A stretch of DNA of 64,000 nt from Arbacia lixula (Eukaryota; Echinodermata; Echinoidea; Arbacioida; Arbaciidae): NCBI GenBank assembly GCA_963669155.1, contig OZ022577.1, positions 26,381,865 to 26,445,864 on the forward strand, in the 5' to 3' direction. Made by a program: the position numbers and the translations under genes. Below the pieces are notes generated by a model. That model searched no databases and was not told the origin of the DNA. It worked only from the letters and a program-made list of their open reading frames with translations. Shown here piece by piece: positions 25,454 through 37,770 of this stretch. Within the stretch, counting starts at the first letter, position 1; every line of letters starts with the position of its first letter.

Positions 25454-26021
25454 TTATGTAATTTGAATTGATTTTGCATTTAATGGTTAAACAATCAGAG
25501 CAATGGCGTCACCGGGTGCAAGTACAACAAGTACCATCATATATTTATCTTGAAGCACACACTCCGAAAAAGAATCTAGATAATTATAGAGAACAAAAAA
25601 AATATGGTTAGTTTTACTACATGGAAATATTAGATCGATTGATGTTATACTATTGGAACAAAGTCATCTCTAACACACGTTCTGTACCTCATCTCTATAA
25701 TCTTGTTAATTGAACAGTTGATAGTCACGATATGTATTTTAACCAGTCTGCTTTTGAGCGGGCAATAGTACCTTGACAGTATTGTTAGCCGGTCAATAGC
25801 CTGCTCAAAGCAAGAACATTCAAACTTTGTCATGAATCTCAAACAGCCAGATGACAAGATTTTGTTTAAAATTGACGTATATTAAGTTATGCTGGAAATA
25901 ACAGTTTACTTTGATGAAATACAACATATGCAAATTCTCAATGAACGAGAATACATTACATGACTTACCAGGTGCTTTGCCCGACAAGGTGTTATGAAAG
26001 CGGAAGATAATCAGCTTGATC

Positions 26022-26043
26022 GGGGTGGGGGGGGGGGGGGGGG
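26022..26043. repeat. G-run of about 22
   Basis: GGGGTGGGG... then GGTAG; a candidate quadruplex site. Confidence 0.8.
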
Positions 26044-29000
26044 TAGAAGACGATGGAGATCAGAAGATCAATATAGAAAGTAGACGATCTCCAGACATGT
26101 TTTGATATCACAATTTTGTGTCTCTCCCTCGTATCAATTAGATATAATTAGTGCGATACGAAACGGAGCGAACCCTTCAGGGAAGGTGTTGGGCCCACGC
26201 AATGTTACCTTATTAAACGCAATTAGAATTCTCAACGCCCACTTCACAATTATCGGTAAATCTATTGTCAACAAATTCTTTCAAACTCATTATTTTTTTA
26301 ATGCTTGGGCCAACCTTTTCAATGAGCGAGCTATAATCTATTTGTGTATAGGAAATCCTACACTCTATTTATAGGAAAGGTAATAACCAAATTAGAGCAG
26401 ATAGCAGATTCCCCGTGGTTATTTTGAGCTGTTTACTATGTTTAGGGTTGCATCTGTTCACCCCTGAACCGTGAAATGTTGTTGAAGACGTTTTTGAAAA
26501 TAGGCCGTGTTTCATCCTGCAGGGCAGGAAAAAAAAGATCTATTAACATTTGTTTATTTCATTTGTTTGATTTCATCGAACTTTTTCCGGACTATTCATT
26601 CTGTGTTTAGGACTTTGTTATTTGCTTAACGCCAAATAATAAAGTTAATGTTAATTATTGTAAATTTTAACTTTCAGTACGCCATGAACATTCTTGAAGT
26701 TAAATGTAATCGAACGATTTCGTTGGGAGTCGTTCTTTTCTATCACTAAAGATATGGACTGCCAAATATGCCAAAAAGCACCTTGAAAACTGAATTAAAT
26801 CCATACCAACCATATTCTTTTTACGTTAATATTTTTTACAAATGTTAAAGGCGAACTTTCACATTGATTAGGCTACTGCACTTTGACAAGAAATTAAAAA
26901 AAAAAAGTGTTTCCGGCCACTGATCATGCTGATTGAGCAATTCACCATTGACATGTTATTATTTTTCTTGTTTTTTTTCGTCGTCAAATTTTACCTAATA
27001 CATCTTCGAGAGTGACCACCTGCTTGACGAAGAACAATTTCGGGAAAGACAAATATAGTTCGCTTTCCCCGGTTCATTGTCAACACATCACACTGTTTCT
27101 CATTGATAGAAGAGTGACGTGATCAAAATACTACTGTCATTGCTGTAAATAGCAAGCAGATATCTTTGAGTCGTAAAAGCTGTTTCGGGTGAAAATATAC
27201 CCTAGTTGTTAATAGTGAAAATAACTCTAAATTAGTTGTATGCCATTCTACTTTCACATGTTTTGTTAAAGTATGCGTGTGCTACCAACACACAAGTTCT
27301 CAGCTAATTAATGCGTATGTATCTTAAAAACGAAAGAAGATAGACATAAAGCACCAATGGGGGTACAAAACTTGTTGGTATAACAACAATGTAGTTGACA
27401 ATGATATTCATATTTGGATGATGACATTGCTATCATATTCTAGGTATCAATGCATTTTGTGTCATTCTTGGACAATCTTACACACTGTACGACATCCTAC
27501 ACAATAAAGTCTATCTATCGGAGTTTATTCTCGTTTTTCAATATGTGTGGCGGACCAGGCAGCTATGTATGTGCTTTGGGGACACCGTTTATGCGCACAA
27601 ATCTCAAAGAGCAGCATTTTATCTGGCACAGGAGGGGTTAAGTACTAAATTTCACACGAAGACTACAGATGGCGCAATTGTGTACGCAGACCCATAGCCA
27701 CAAAATGTGTGTACACCGAGTTTGGCTGGCTCGTTGTCAGTAGGTAACAATATGGTGCGTGTTGCTTTGTTGGGCAAGCAGGGAAAAAAGCCGAATCAGA
27801 TGCATTAAAACGGGCTGCTCACCGATCCCATCCGAAGGCAACTTAAATTGTGTACAGTATTGGTATCATTGAGTCAGTGTCGATGCTTGTGCCACGTTTT
27901 CACGACTCTTTCAGTTCTAGTCCCAGTACCACGACCAGTGATGACGCAATTAATGTTGGTTTTTTTATGATCATTAGGTTCTAATAATATCGAGTAGGCT
28001 CAAGGAAATATAAGTTTGCTGTAATTTGATAGTGGATTTCAAATCCACATTTAATACGTATCATTTGCTAACCAGAAGAATATCGATAGTCCTGATATTA
28101 TTTGGGATTCGTGAAAAAGATCCCTAATCCCGTTGCTAGGCACTGCGCGTCATGTTTCCAAGGATGTCGAAACAGGTGGATAGTGATGGTTGTCATGATA
28201 CAGGCTCAATATACAGGAAAGCTTGAACCACAAATATCTAGAGTTCAACACATCAAGGTCATTGATACGTTGATGCAAACTCTTAATCACGTGTGAACAC
28301 CTCTCTCTCTTTCTCTTTCTTTCTCTCTGTCTCTAACTCTTCTACCTCTCTCTCTTTCTTTTTATAGCTGCCTCTCTCTGTGTCTCTTTCTACCCCTCCA
28401 TTGTCCCTCTCTGCCTCTCTCTCTATCTCTTTATCTTCCTATGTCTGTCTGACTGTCTCTCTCTCCGTTCATCTATCTATTTCCTACTCCTCCCTAATTC
28501 CTGCTATCCTTCTAACTGAGGGCAAAAGAGCAATGAATAGATGCCCTGTGCGCTACAAGTTGAGTCAATATTCAGATGACGAATCGGGCACTCTGTACAA
28601 AATGTCGATACTGATACGCCTTCTTGTTGTACTGAAAGAAACTTATAGTTTGTTGTTAAACTTTTTGTTGTCAGCACACCTTTTCCTCTCTGTTCTTTTT
28701 CTATCATAAAAACATTCTGTGAAAAGCTCAAAATTTTCCCATACTTTCTCATTTTCTTTTATTTCCTCCTGTTATTTTATTGCTACTTTATTTTTCTGTT
28801 CGAATACCGAAGGACAAAATCTTAAAAAATACCTAAGAATACTCGTAAGTAAGTTTATAGGGGTTATCATCACTTTTAACGCTTATGATTGATTTTACGT
28901 TGGTTCGACTAAAAACCTTTGAACTTACAAACTTATTTTGGAGGTTTCAAGCTAAGGACAAATTTAAGATCGCTTTAAAGAAGCACTTATCTAACATCAA

Positions 29001-29860
29001 ATGTACCGGTACGCATTTTTGTTGAGACCCAGTACATCTCGCATATTGTATCTTGTACTTCTTTCTCTACAGCGCATATGGACATGTTTAATCACTATTT
29101 GCTATGCGCTATATAAAAATGGTTAATTATCATTCCTATTGTTAAGAGACTCAATCAAATCTGTTATCAGGGACATTTATCATATTAGCTTATGCTAAAA
29201 TATTATTGTACAGACATTAATCTATATTTTTAAGAAAAAAAAACTCTATCTTCACTTTGTATTTGAAATTTTCCGTCCAAATGCCTAGTTTCTTAGGATT
29301 ATTGGCTGATGATTTAAAAGAAAATGAATCAAGCAATGTCATGACGTAGTCTATGTTTTTTGTTAAGCCTTTTGAACTAGTCATTTAAATTCAGGAATTC
29401 GTAGTGAGTGGTCGTTCGGGTCGGGGTTTATATGAAATGATCACAACAATGGCCACTATGTATCACACCTGTCAATGGGCGAGCAACTTCCCATTAGAGT
29501 ACCATTAATAATGCATGAAGCTATTGGCAGAAAATAATTTGTGGATTGACATGTGTGAGGCACAATGGCGAATTGTTGTGTTCTGAATTAATTGTCTGAT
29601 ACACAAAAATTTGAACCCTCAAGTTAAAATCTCATTAAATATTCAAGCAAGTCAATAAGTAAGTGATGAAATGTCACAAAACCTGCTTAAAAAAGACATC
29701 TCTTGACTTTATGATGTGTTGATTTCAGTTTGATTCAAGTTGTAACTTAGTTTAAATTAGTTTTCAGGTGTCATTCAACATCTAGTATAACCCTGATTGT
29801 GCTTGTTTCCCCTCTCCCTCTATTCCATTTTCAATGTCCCTCTCCCGCATTCTCTCTCTC
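26044..29860. other. Intergenic 26.0-29.9 kb
   Basis: AT-rich. CT simple sequence at 28296-28470. No exon with good splicing signals. A complex patch (29400-29590) is noted in findings as a candidate regulatory element. Confidence 0.4.
28296..28470. repeat. CT-rich simple sequence
   Basis: Imperfect CTCT/TTTC and CTGT repeats on the plus strand. Confidence 0.8.
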
Positions 29861-29865
29861 CTATT

Positions 29866-29867
<2 letters not shown>

Positions 29868-29902
<35 letters not shown>

Positions 29903-30006
29903 ACACGCACACACACACAAATACACACACATACACACGCACACACACGAACACACACACACACACACATACACACACACACATATACATATATATATAT
30001 ATATAT
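29868..30006. repeat. (CA)n followed by (TA)n
   Basis: CA array 29868-29985 then TATATA to 30006. Confidence 0.9.
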
Positions 30007-30084
30007 AATAAATAAAGGTCTATGACCGAACATTCGAATAATTTTTCTTCTGGCGTTTCATTCAATTTGTTTGTCTTCACCTAG

Positions 30085-30113
30085 AAATCAGCGCCATCGC
30101 AACCTTTATTCTT

Positions 30114-30157
<44 letters not shown>
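30085..30157. repeat. Reverse copy of the gap-flanking sequence plus (TA)n
   Basis: AATCAGCGCCATCGCAACC (30087-30105) continuing TTTATTCTTC is the reverse complement of the sequence beside the gap at 9299 and 9566, and is again followed by TA repeats. This suggests a short mobile unit ending in TA. Confidence 0.6.
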
Positions 30158-30159
<2 letters not shown>

Positions 30160-31224
30160 TGTAAAATGTCAGATTTCATATACTGGACAGATATAAATTT
30201 ATATTGTACCTGTGGTACATGTAATGTCTTACACACAAAATTTTGAACTACAGTTTTAGATTTAAGTTTTGAAGTACAGTTTTGACTACTTCAGTTGAAC
30301 TGCAGTGAAACTACAGTTTTGAACTGCAGTGATGCTTCTGTTTAAGTCATTGATACCGGAAAAGAAATTGCTACTAAATATGCCCTTCTTTGTACAATTT
30401 TTATTTTCCCGTAAATCTCTCCTCCCCTTCTGCCCTTTTGAACTACTCGTACGAATATATTCGTGACACACTTTGGTTGAAAAAAACCTGTATAACATTT
30501 ACACAGATTAGGTACACATTTAAAAGTCAATTTCCAAAAGATAAACCTAATTAAAAACAGAGAGCTAACAGAGAGTCCAGTTTTAATGGGTCGATACGCT
30601 ATAATGGTAGACTCATCTATAACCATGGAGAGCGAACAAACGGTGTCATGACGATTTGGGATGAGCACTTTCTAATCGATTTATAACCATTTGGTTATAA
30701 CTCCCAGCTGGTCTTCTCACCATTTCGTCTACAAAGAACCCCTTTAAATACCGTTTCAGATTAAAGTAATGGGCTAACTTAACAAACACTCTCATCGATA
30801 CCATAACCTCAAATATTCGCCCTAATCCAGACCCCCTACCCTAATCCTAACCCATATATATCAGCTTGTGCTTTAAACGAAATGGGACTGAGAACAAAAT
30901 GGGAGTTATCTAATTGGCAAAGCGCATTCTAATTTTCCATAAAGTGTATTGAGTAACACGCATGAACGCACGGCTACCCATGCATCCCAGGCATCACACG
31001 CAAATCGTACAATAGACCAGAGATGACGGGCGCGCACAAACCCCATTGCCTTGATTACAAGGAGTGGAGCAATACTACCAAAAGTACACCTACTGCTATC
31101 ATGTCATCTGTGTTAATTGTCGGCAGGGCACTTTCATTACCATAGAGTACTAATGGTTATGTGAAGTAAGGTGGATGATATCTGCCATTTCCATGGACAC
31201 ATTGATATAGGTTTATACGTGATT

Positions 31225-31255
<31 letters not shown>

Positions 31256-31280
31256 TGCATGTGTGTATGTGTATGTGTGT
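30158..31280. other. Intergenic 30.2-31.3 kb
   Basis: AT-rich, with short telomere-like CCCTAATCCTAACCC at 30838-30852 (too short to be a telomere repeat) and GA at 31230-31256. No gene. Confidence 0.4.
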
Positions 31281-32246
31281 TGTTACGATCAATTCGCGAC
31301 AGAAAGGATCGCACAAAATGATACCAATATTTAGTTTATGTCTTCTTTATTATATGGGGTATTTCCCCTTTAAAATCGAGACAAACTTTCACAAACTTGT
31401 ACAATTTCTTATCACTTACTCTACGAATATTGTACAGGTGAATGTAAACTTACAATGCTGGAGGATACTGAAGTCAAATGAATCCAGCACGGCTCCCGCT
31501 GATGGTCTAGTTGATAATCCGATCCAGTATTCCCAAATTATGATCGCAGTGTTGATCCCAATGTTGTACGCTGAAGAGCAGGTATTCCAGATAGTCAAGT
31601 CCAAATAGATGATCCAAGATGGCCAAATATTAATCCACAGAGTGTAAGACTTTCACAGGCAGGATCTCATAAGCACTTTTTAACAGGCAGGTAGTTATCC
31701 ACGCAGAGAAAATCCTCGTATAAATCCACAGGTGTGCATCGAGCCAAGGTCACAACAAACTCTTACTACAGGTTACTATTACCACAGGTGACTGGAGCGA
31801 GATGATATGTAAACTCTGAACTCCTGTCCAAAACAACTCATGTATATATCCTACAATCTGTACAAATCTGTACATTCTAGAAGGTTCTATCTATCTACAA
31901 AGTTCCATTCATGCTTTCAAACAATAAACAGAGTGACCTGACCCAGATTTCACTGATGAGTCATCACTGGCCCAAAAAGTTACTGAACTCCACAGGCACA
32001 CTTCAGCCAGTGCCTCCTTTATTATGCTAATTAGATCTGGCTAGTTGAAACATTCTTTTATGTAAATAACACCTGGCCCAGATAGCTCTCCAAATTCCAG
32101 AATCTTCCAGGCAGTATACATTGTGCAATGTTGATTTCACCAAGGAGGAATTTTGCAATGTTGATTTCACTAATGACAAATTTCACAACCACATAGACTG
32201 TATCTCAGTTAATGGCTACATGTACAACTTACACAAATTTATAACA
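31281..32246. mobile_element. Candidate solo LTR inside a GA/GT microsatellite
   Basis: Begins TGTTACGATC and ends TTATAACA (inverted TGTTA/TAACA), 966 bp, flanked left by GAGAGAGTGCATGTGTG and right by GTCTGTGTGTG then GAGAGA, so it looks like an insert in one microsatellite. It contains AATAAA (31923) and a 17-bp direct repeat TGCAATGTTGATTTCAC (about 32126 and 32155). No coding sequence. Orientation unknown; a true LTR needs a paired copy elsewhere. Confidence 0.5.
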
Positions 32247-32303
<57 letters not shown>

Positions 32304-32315
32304 GGGGGGGGGGAG
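32247..32315. repeat. (GT)n then (GA)n and G-run
   Basis: Right half of the microsatellite that seems to have been split by 31281-32246. Confidence 0.85.
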
Positions 32316-33065
32316 AGGGAGATGAAGGATGAAATAGAATTGAACATGTCGTTTTCCCCCTCCAACTATCGGGACATTTGCCTACGTAATGTAGATACAT
32401 GTATATGGTTTGTATCCGCCAAAAAATGACAGCATTTCCAATCTACGCAAGATGCCACACACACATAATGGAACCGAACGTCTCTGCAATCTTCTAAAAA
32501 GTATATACGTCGATATAATATAAAATCTACTCATCCTAATTAGTTTAGTTCTTACTGACATGTAACAACGAAGGGGAAATTGGTAGCCCATTGCTTTACG
32601 TGGGCGCAATATGGATTAGTCTGTTATACCACTATTCAAATGGAGTGAAGTCTTGAGTGATAATGGCTCGTTGATAAACACTTTCATGGCAACAATCATA
32701 CATGCACGGGAGAGTGCCCCCATTCATGATTATCAAATATGTATTCCATATTTGGTTGGCGTTAGAGCTGGCGTGAGCACGGTAATACTTTTATCTTAAA
32801 GATGTTTTCCCTACCTTCAAATCATATGGTCTAAAACACAATCACTGTATCCCCGGGCTTTTTCAAGGAGTTACTGCCTATACACAAGTTTTTTTTTTTT
32901 TTTTTTATTGACATTTAAGTTGACTTACATCGCTTACAGGCAATGAGCCGTTTGAACCCTTTACCGGACTCCTTTCTCATTGTATTCCCCTTCATTTTTA
33001 TTTTGACGCCATTGATAGTACTGCCATGATTACCATCTACGTCATCACTTTAGCCCGTGTGCTTG
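32316..33065. other. Intergenic 32.3-33.1 kb
   Basis: Nothing recognised except a T-run (32889-32905). Confidence 0.4.
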
Positions 33066-33979
33066 TAAGCAAATAATCAACGTCGGTGAGGGTAATGGGA
33101 CGAAATATCACTTCCGAGGCGATCTGGATGTAGCTATCTTTCCGAAGCTTTTAGCTGAGGAAAGATAGCGTATACATTCAGATCGCCGAGGAAGTGATAG
33201 TTCGTCTCATTGCCTGAAACCAAGAGTTGATTATTTGCTTTATATTCCACATCTGATACCAACAATCTATAAAATAAATGACAATTTAACGTACAAAAGC
33301 ATTCGTGTCGGTGCGGCTACATATTCACGCGACGCTCCGAAACCCGGAAGCAAATTGACTTTGTGAACGTTGCTACAGTATATAGACTCTACAAATTCCA
33401 ACGAACACTATGACATGGTGATGCAAATTGTTAAGATTTTGACGGAAAAGCAAGAAGTAATCGAAATTCTCTTACCTGTGCGGTATCGGTGAGAACATAG
33501 GTCCTCCGAGAATACTCTTTAATTGTAATAAATTACAGGCAAGTGAAATTCTAGGTCAATTTTGGTACGAGGTGGTAGAGAATTGCACACTTGCTTTGGT
33601 GAAGTACTGTGTGGGGGAAATGGAAGGCCTGCATTGCTTTGTACGTACGCGCGCGGCGCAGCGCGCTATAACCAAAAATTTTAATTTCCGCGCGCGCACC
33701 GCGGTGTCGTCTGCGCCGATAGTCCGAGCTACGCACTTTTATTTCGCGCGTACTCAAAATATTGATCACGCGTTTGGACTGTGAGGAGTGAAGAGATCAG
33801 CGAAACCAAAAAGTACTATCACCTAGAGTGTAACGAGCTTTCCTTCTCAAAAAAGTACTATCACCTACAGTGTAACGAACTTTTCTGCTCAGGTGATCAG
33901 ATGGGAAAAACTACGCTTCATCACGTGATCAACTCTTGACCAATCATAGAGCAACATTCTTAGTATGTGGAATATAATA
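33066..33979. mobile_element. Fold-back composite element, copy 2
   Basis: Same left hairpin as copy 1 (33066-33241) and same right part (from 33727). A middle section of about 430 bp (33300-33727), GC-rich and with GCGCGCGGCGCAGCGCGC, differs from copy 1's about 100 bp. A block of about 55 bp (AAAGTACTATCACCTAGAGTG...) is duplicated in tandem here (33810-33895), single in copy 1. Confidence 0.75.
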
Positions 33980-34387
33980 GTACATATTCAACAACAAAAA
34001 TACGATATTCCAGTTATCAGTAATACTTCCTTTTTGAGTGTTTCCGTCATTTTAATGAAATTAATGATACAAACAATATACGCATCTTGGATTTGGGCTT
34101 CATGAAAATCGTAACTATACAGTTAAACCATCACATTGTACAGAACATAAATCACGATATTTATATGTGTATTATATATACCAGAAGGAGTAAATATTGC
34201 GAATTGCAATAATGATCGTATTGTTAATTGCGAAGCATGTTCATGCAAATCATGGGCATTAAATAAATTGAGTACAATAAAGATAACTGAAATAATTGTG
34301 TATGCACTGTCATGTAACTGCTCATTCAAAGTAGGCCCTGCAATGAAATATTAAGACTGACAGACAAATACCCAAGGTATACGGTCC

Positions 34388-34433
<46 letters not shown>
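34388..34433. repeat. (GA)n microsatellite
   Basis: GA run, with GATA interruption. Confidence 0.85.
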
Positions 34434-34434
<1 letters not shown>

Positions 34435-34459
34435 GAAAACCACGAAGAGCGAGATGGTA

Positions 34460-34513
34460 GATGGTGATGATGGTAGTAGTTGTAGTAATACATGTAGTAT
34501 AGTAGTAGTAGAA

Positions 34514-34558
<45 letters not shown>

Positions 34559-34575
34559 CTAGTAGTAGTAATGGC

Positions 34576-34613
<38 letters not shown>

Positions 34614-34652
34614 AAGTATTATTATTATCATTATTATTATTATTATTATTAT

Positions 34653-34697
<45 letters not shown>

Positions 34698-34715
34698 CAG
34701 TAGTGGTATTATATA
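34460..34715. repeat. (TAG)n / (ATT)n triplet tract
   Basis: GTAGTAGTA with a TTATTATTA island (34617-34655). Poly-Val and poly-Leu frames over it are artefacts. Confidence 0.9.
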
Positions 34716-34989
34716 GTTATAGTAGCATAGGCTAGTAGTGAAGAACCGAGATGTAGATATATATTTACAGCTTTCGTGTCCTCATGGGCCTACTGCACAA
34801 ATACCGATTTATGATGAGCAAACAAATCCTTGATATTCTGAGCGAGTTCACGGCAGTAAGCCAATTGTAACTACATTGTTTAATTGAATCATTCTCTTTT
34901 ATCAAATCATTCCCATTGGCAGTATGATTAGTCACCACTATTTGGTCACAAACATTACCCAAGGTTATTCATTTCCACATCCACTCTGC

Positions 34990-35003
34990 GTTGCCAGGGC
35001 AAC
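34990..35003. promoter_or_regulatory. Perfect X-box palindrome GTTGCCAGGGCAAC
   Basis: GTTGCC-AG-GGCAAC is a perfect inverted repeat of the RFX half site. Exact palindromes of this form should be very rare by chance. Next to it is GC-rich CCTCCCCTCTCGCGTGGCGAC. Candidate enhancer or promoter of a ciliary gene outside the window; unproven. Confidence 0.45.
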
Positions 35004-35814
35004 AACAACCCTCCCCTCTCGCGTGGCGACTATACAGACACCATTGTTATTATGACGAATGGATGGTAGATGAAAGAAAAGATGATACTGTAATAGCCGT
35101 GGTTTAAAACAAAAATATGATATAAGCAGAGAGCACCTCGCAAGTGACGTCACAAAATTTCTTATCCTTTGGCGGATTTTCGTCAAACCCTCACTTTCAT
35201 GTTTTTGCTTTTATAGAAACCAACTTCCCATCTTCAAACCAACTGACTTCAGGGTGAATTATCTCTTGATATAGGCGTGTATTCGGGCTAAGTCAACTTG
35301 TATAGCAAACAAACAACTTGTAAAGTACGAGCAATGTTTACCAGAGGAGCAATGGGAAACTAGCTGAATGAAAATGTCTTGAATGATCGAACTGCAAGGA
35401 AAGAGAAGGAAAGAGAAAAGGGAAACGAAGGGGAAAAGGTGCGGATGTGTTTGGGTGTGTGTGTCTGTGGGGGTGGGGAGGTATAGGTATGAGGGGTAGA
35501 CCGATAATTAAGTATGTTATGTAAAAGCTCTTATAATTACAATAATGATAATAATATATATGTTAGTTTGAATATTGTTAGAGAAAACGGATTCACTTAA
35601 AGTGTCATCTAGTGTATAAAGAAGGTGATGGGGGATAGAGGGATTTAAAAATTTACTTCTGGTTTCGTTCTTTATTGTCCTTGGAAATTGTTAATGTACA
35701 TGTATCATGTTTTGTGTACTAATTCATGTCGTGTTAAAGGATACCCGTCACAATCAAGTTGTCGTTTATGACTTATATAACTACGTATGATTCAAAACCA
35801 AAATTAGTGAGAAA

Positions 35815-35815
35815 A

Positions 35816-35863
<48 letters not shown>

Positions 35864-35865
35864 CC
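35815..35865. repeat. (GT)n microsatellite
   Basis: Pure GT then GCCCGCGCG. Confidence 0.9.
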
Positions 35866-36402
35866 GCGCGTGGGTGTTACGGTGTTACTATGTTTGTGTA
35901 CGTGCGGACGTATCATCTGACGAGTCCTGATGAAAGTTGCACATTACAGGGCTGACTCCGCCATGCCGGTCGTCATGGATCCCGACAGATGCCGATTCTG
36001 TCATCATCGATAATTAATCGGACTGTGCAGAATTGCACCACCGCATCCCGCCTGCCGAAATCAACATTACGGGATAAAGCCAGTTGGCCTGAAATAATCG
36101 GATGGATCGTTTCGTTTGCTTAATTGACTCATATTGATATATTGATATTGATATATTGCATGTAGGCCTACATGTAGATATAGAATAGTGTCAATCTAAA
36201 AGTGCACACGGTAGTGTAGTACATGCATGCCTTTTGTTAACTTCATTGTATTTTTTTTTCAAAGTTCTTTTAAAAGAGTAAGTCAACGAGCTAGAGGACT
36301 TGCTTTGCATAAAAGAAGACGGATCGGAGGAAAAGGCAGAGGGAAAAGAGACGCTAGGGCGGGAAATATTTTGGTATTTGTCGACGTTGGTGGTAAAGTA
36401 GG

Positions 36403-36643
36403 CATATGGGCAATTCCACAGGTTCGGTTAAAGTCGTGCAACACGAGTAGCTAAAGCTTCTTTATTTTATATTGTTATAGATTTACAGAAATTATGTAAA
36501 TAATTATATAGGAAGCAAACAGTCCATCTTTCCATGACATGCAATCATATCCTCAGCACAGAAACTTCTTTTCCAATTAAATAAAGAAGCTTTGGTTACT
36601 CACGTTCCACGACTTTAACCAAACCTGTGGAATTGTCCATATG
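36403..36643. mobile_element. Fold-back MITE (240 bp) with CATATGG TIRs
   Basis: Left arm CATATGGGCAATTCCACAGG then TTCGGTTAAAGTCGTG pairs with the right arm ending ACCTGTGGAATTGTCCATATG; about 65 bp arms with roughly nine mismatches, loop about 105 bp. The inner arm AGCTTCTTTATTT also pairs. No coding capacity. Confidence 0.8.
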
Positions 36644-37221
36644 TTATAGTTTCATTTTCTATCAGTTTCAAACAGAACAAAATGATTTCTCCAATAAGTT
36701 TTCACGTCACACAATTATCAAAGTGGTAAATGATTCGTGTTCTATTGGAATACATGCATGTAGAAGTGATATGTGAGAAATGTCCATGTATTTTCGTGAA
36801 AACACTGAACTTGGTAGGAATTACATAAATATGAACACAATGTCATGTTGGAAAATACCACGCTTTCACACATACAGATACAGATACAAATTCAAAGAAT
36901 CTTCTTTCTTTGTTGTTTATTTACAGCATAATTCCAAATAAATACATGTAGCGGGTTGCAAAATGAATGAATCGTGGTTTATACAGCATACCGTAAAGAG
37001 ACATAAATTCTTTGTTAATGTACATGAATCCAAATGGTACAATTCTGTCCATGAAAATAAAATGCGGGATCGCTATTTATGTTGTGCATTTAATGCGGCT
37101 TAATTTAGGACACCAGTCATTCAATCATGTCACTTTTTATTTTATTTGCAAATAAAGAGCTTTTTAATCAGGTCTGCAAACCGTTGTGCACTTAAGTTGA
37201 ATGTGCATGGTAGCAACACAC

Positions 37222-37238
37222 ACACACCCACTCAAACC

Positions 37239-37279
<41 letters not shown>

Positions 37280-37280
37280 A
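37222..37280. repeat. (CA)n microsatellite
   Basis: ACACAC of about 45 bases, interrupted. Confidence 0.9.
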
Positions 37281-37654
37281 GACGCCCACACACAAACAAA
37301 CCACACATTGTCTGGAATGCATTAAAATATATAAAACGGAGATCGAGAGTTCATCGACAGATCAAAGATAAAATATTAAAACGTAAAATAATGATTTGAT
37401 TTGAAATAATTTGATGTGGGTACGCTGTTCTGCATATCTTGATCAAGACCAGATGGGGAGATGAGGGAGGTGGTAAGAGGGAAGAAAAAAGGCTGATGTG
37501 TATTAAATATACTGTATCTCATCAAGTCTAATATATGATTTGCTCCATTGCATATGTTCACAATGAATGCAATACGCCGTTTTCGTACAGTAATACATGT
37601 ATATTCACAGCTTTCAAAATACATGTACTTAGTAATGCGTTATATCATTCACCT

Positions 37655-37770
37655 TTACTAGCGATTCATTATCAATTGGTGGAATACACTCTGAACGTAC
37701 TGCTTGTTTTTGCGAGTTGGACAAACTTCGGACAAGCTTTGGGATCACCATTAGTAAAATATTGCTTTAA
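37655..37770. repeat. Copy of the GGACAAGCTTTGGG module
   Basis: Contains GAATACACTCTGAACG, TTGGACAAACTTCGG and ACAAGCTTTGGGATCACC, aligned to 18780-18900 and 23540-23670. No flanking TIR found here. Confidence 0.55.

Larger units (their letters stand above)
34716..36402. other. Intergenic 34.7-36.4 kb
   Basis: Carries the perfect X-box (34990), a copy of the GAGAGCACCTCGCAAGTGACGTCAC repeat motif (35130-35160), (GT)n at 35815-35865 and a complex patch at 35930-36130. No coding exon recognised. Confidence 0.4.

Noticed and set aside
29782-30033. Open frames with CVCV and THTH repeats
   Set aside because: CA/GT microsatellite in all frames.
30838-30852. Telomere-like CCCTAATCCTAACCC
   Set aside because: Only two to three imperfect units; no array.
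34326-34735. Open frames of about 100 codons, poly-Leu and poly-Val
   Set aside because: TAG triplet microsatellite.
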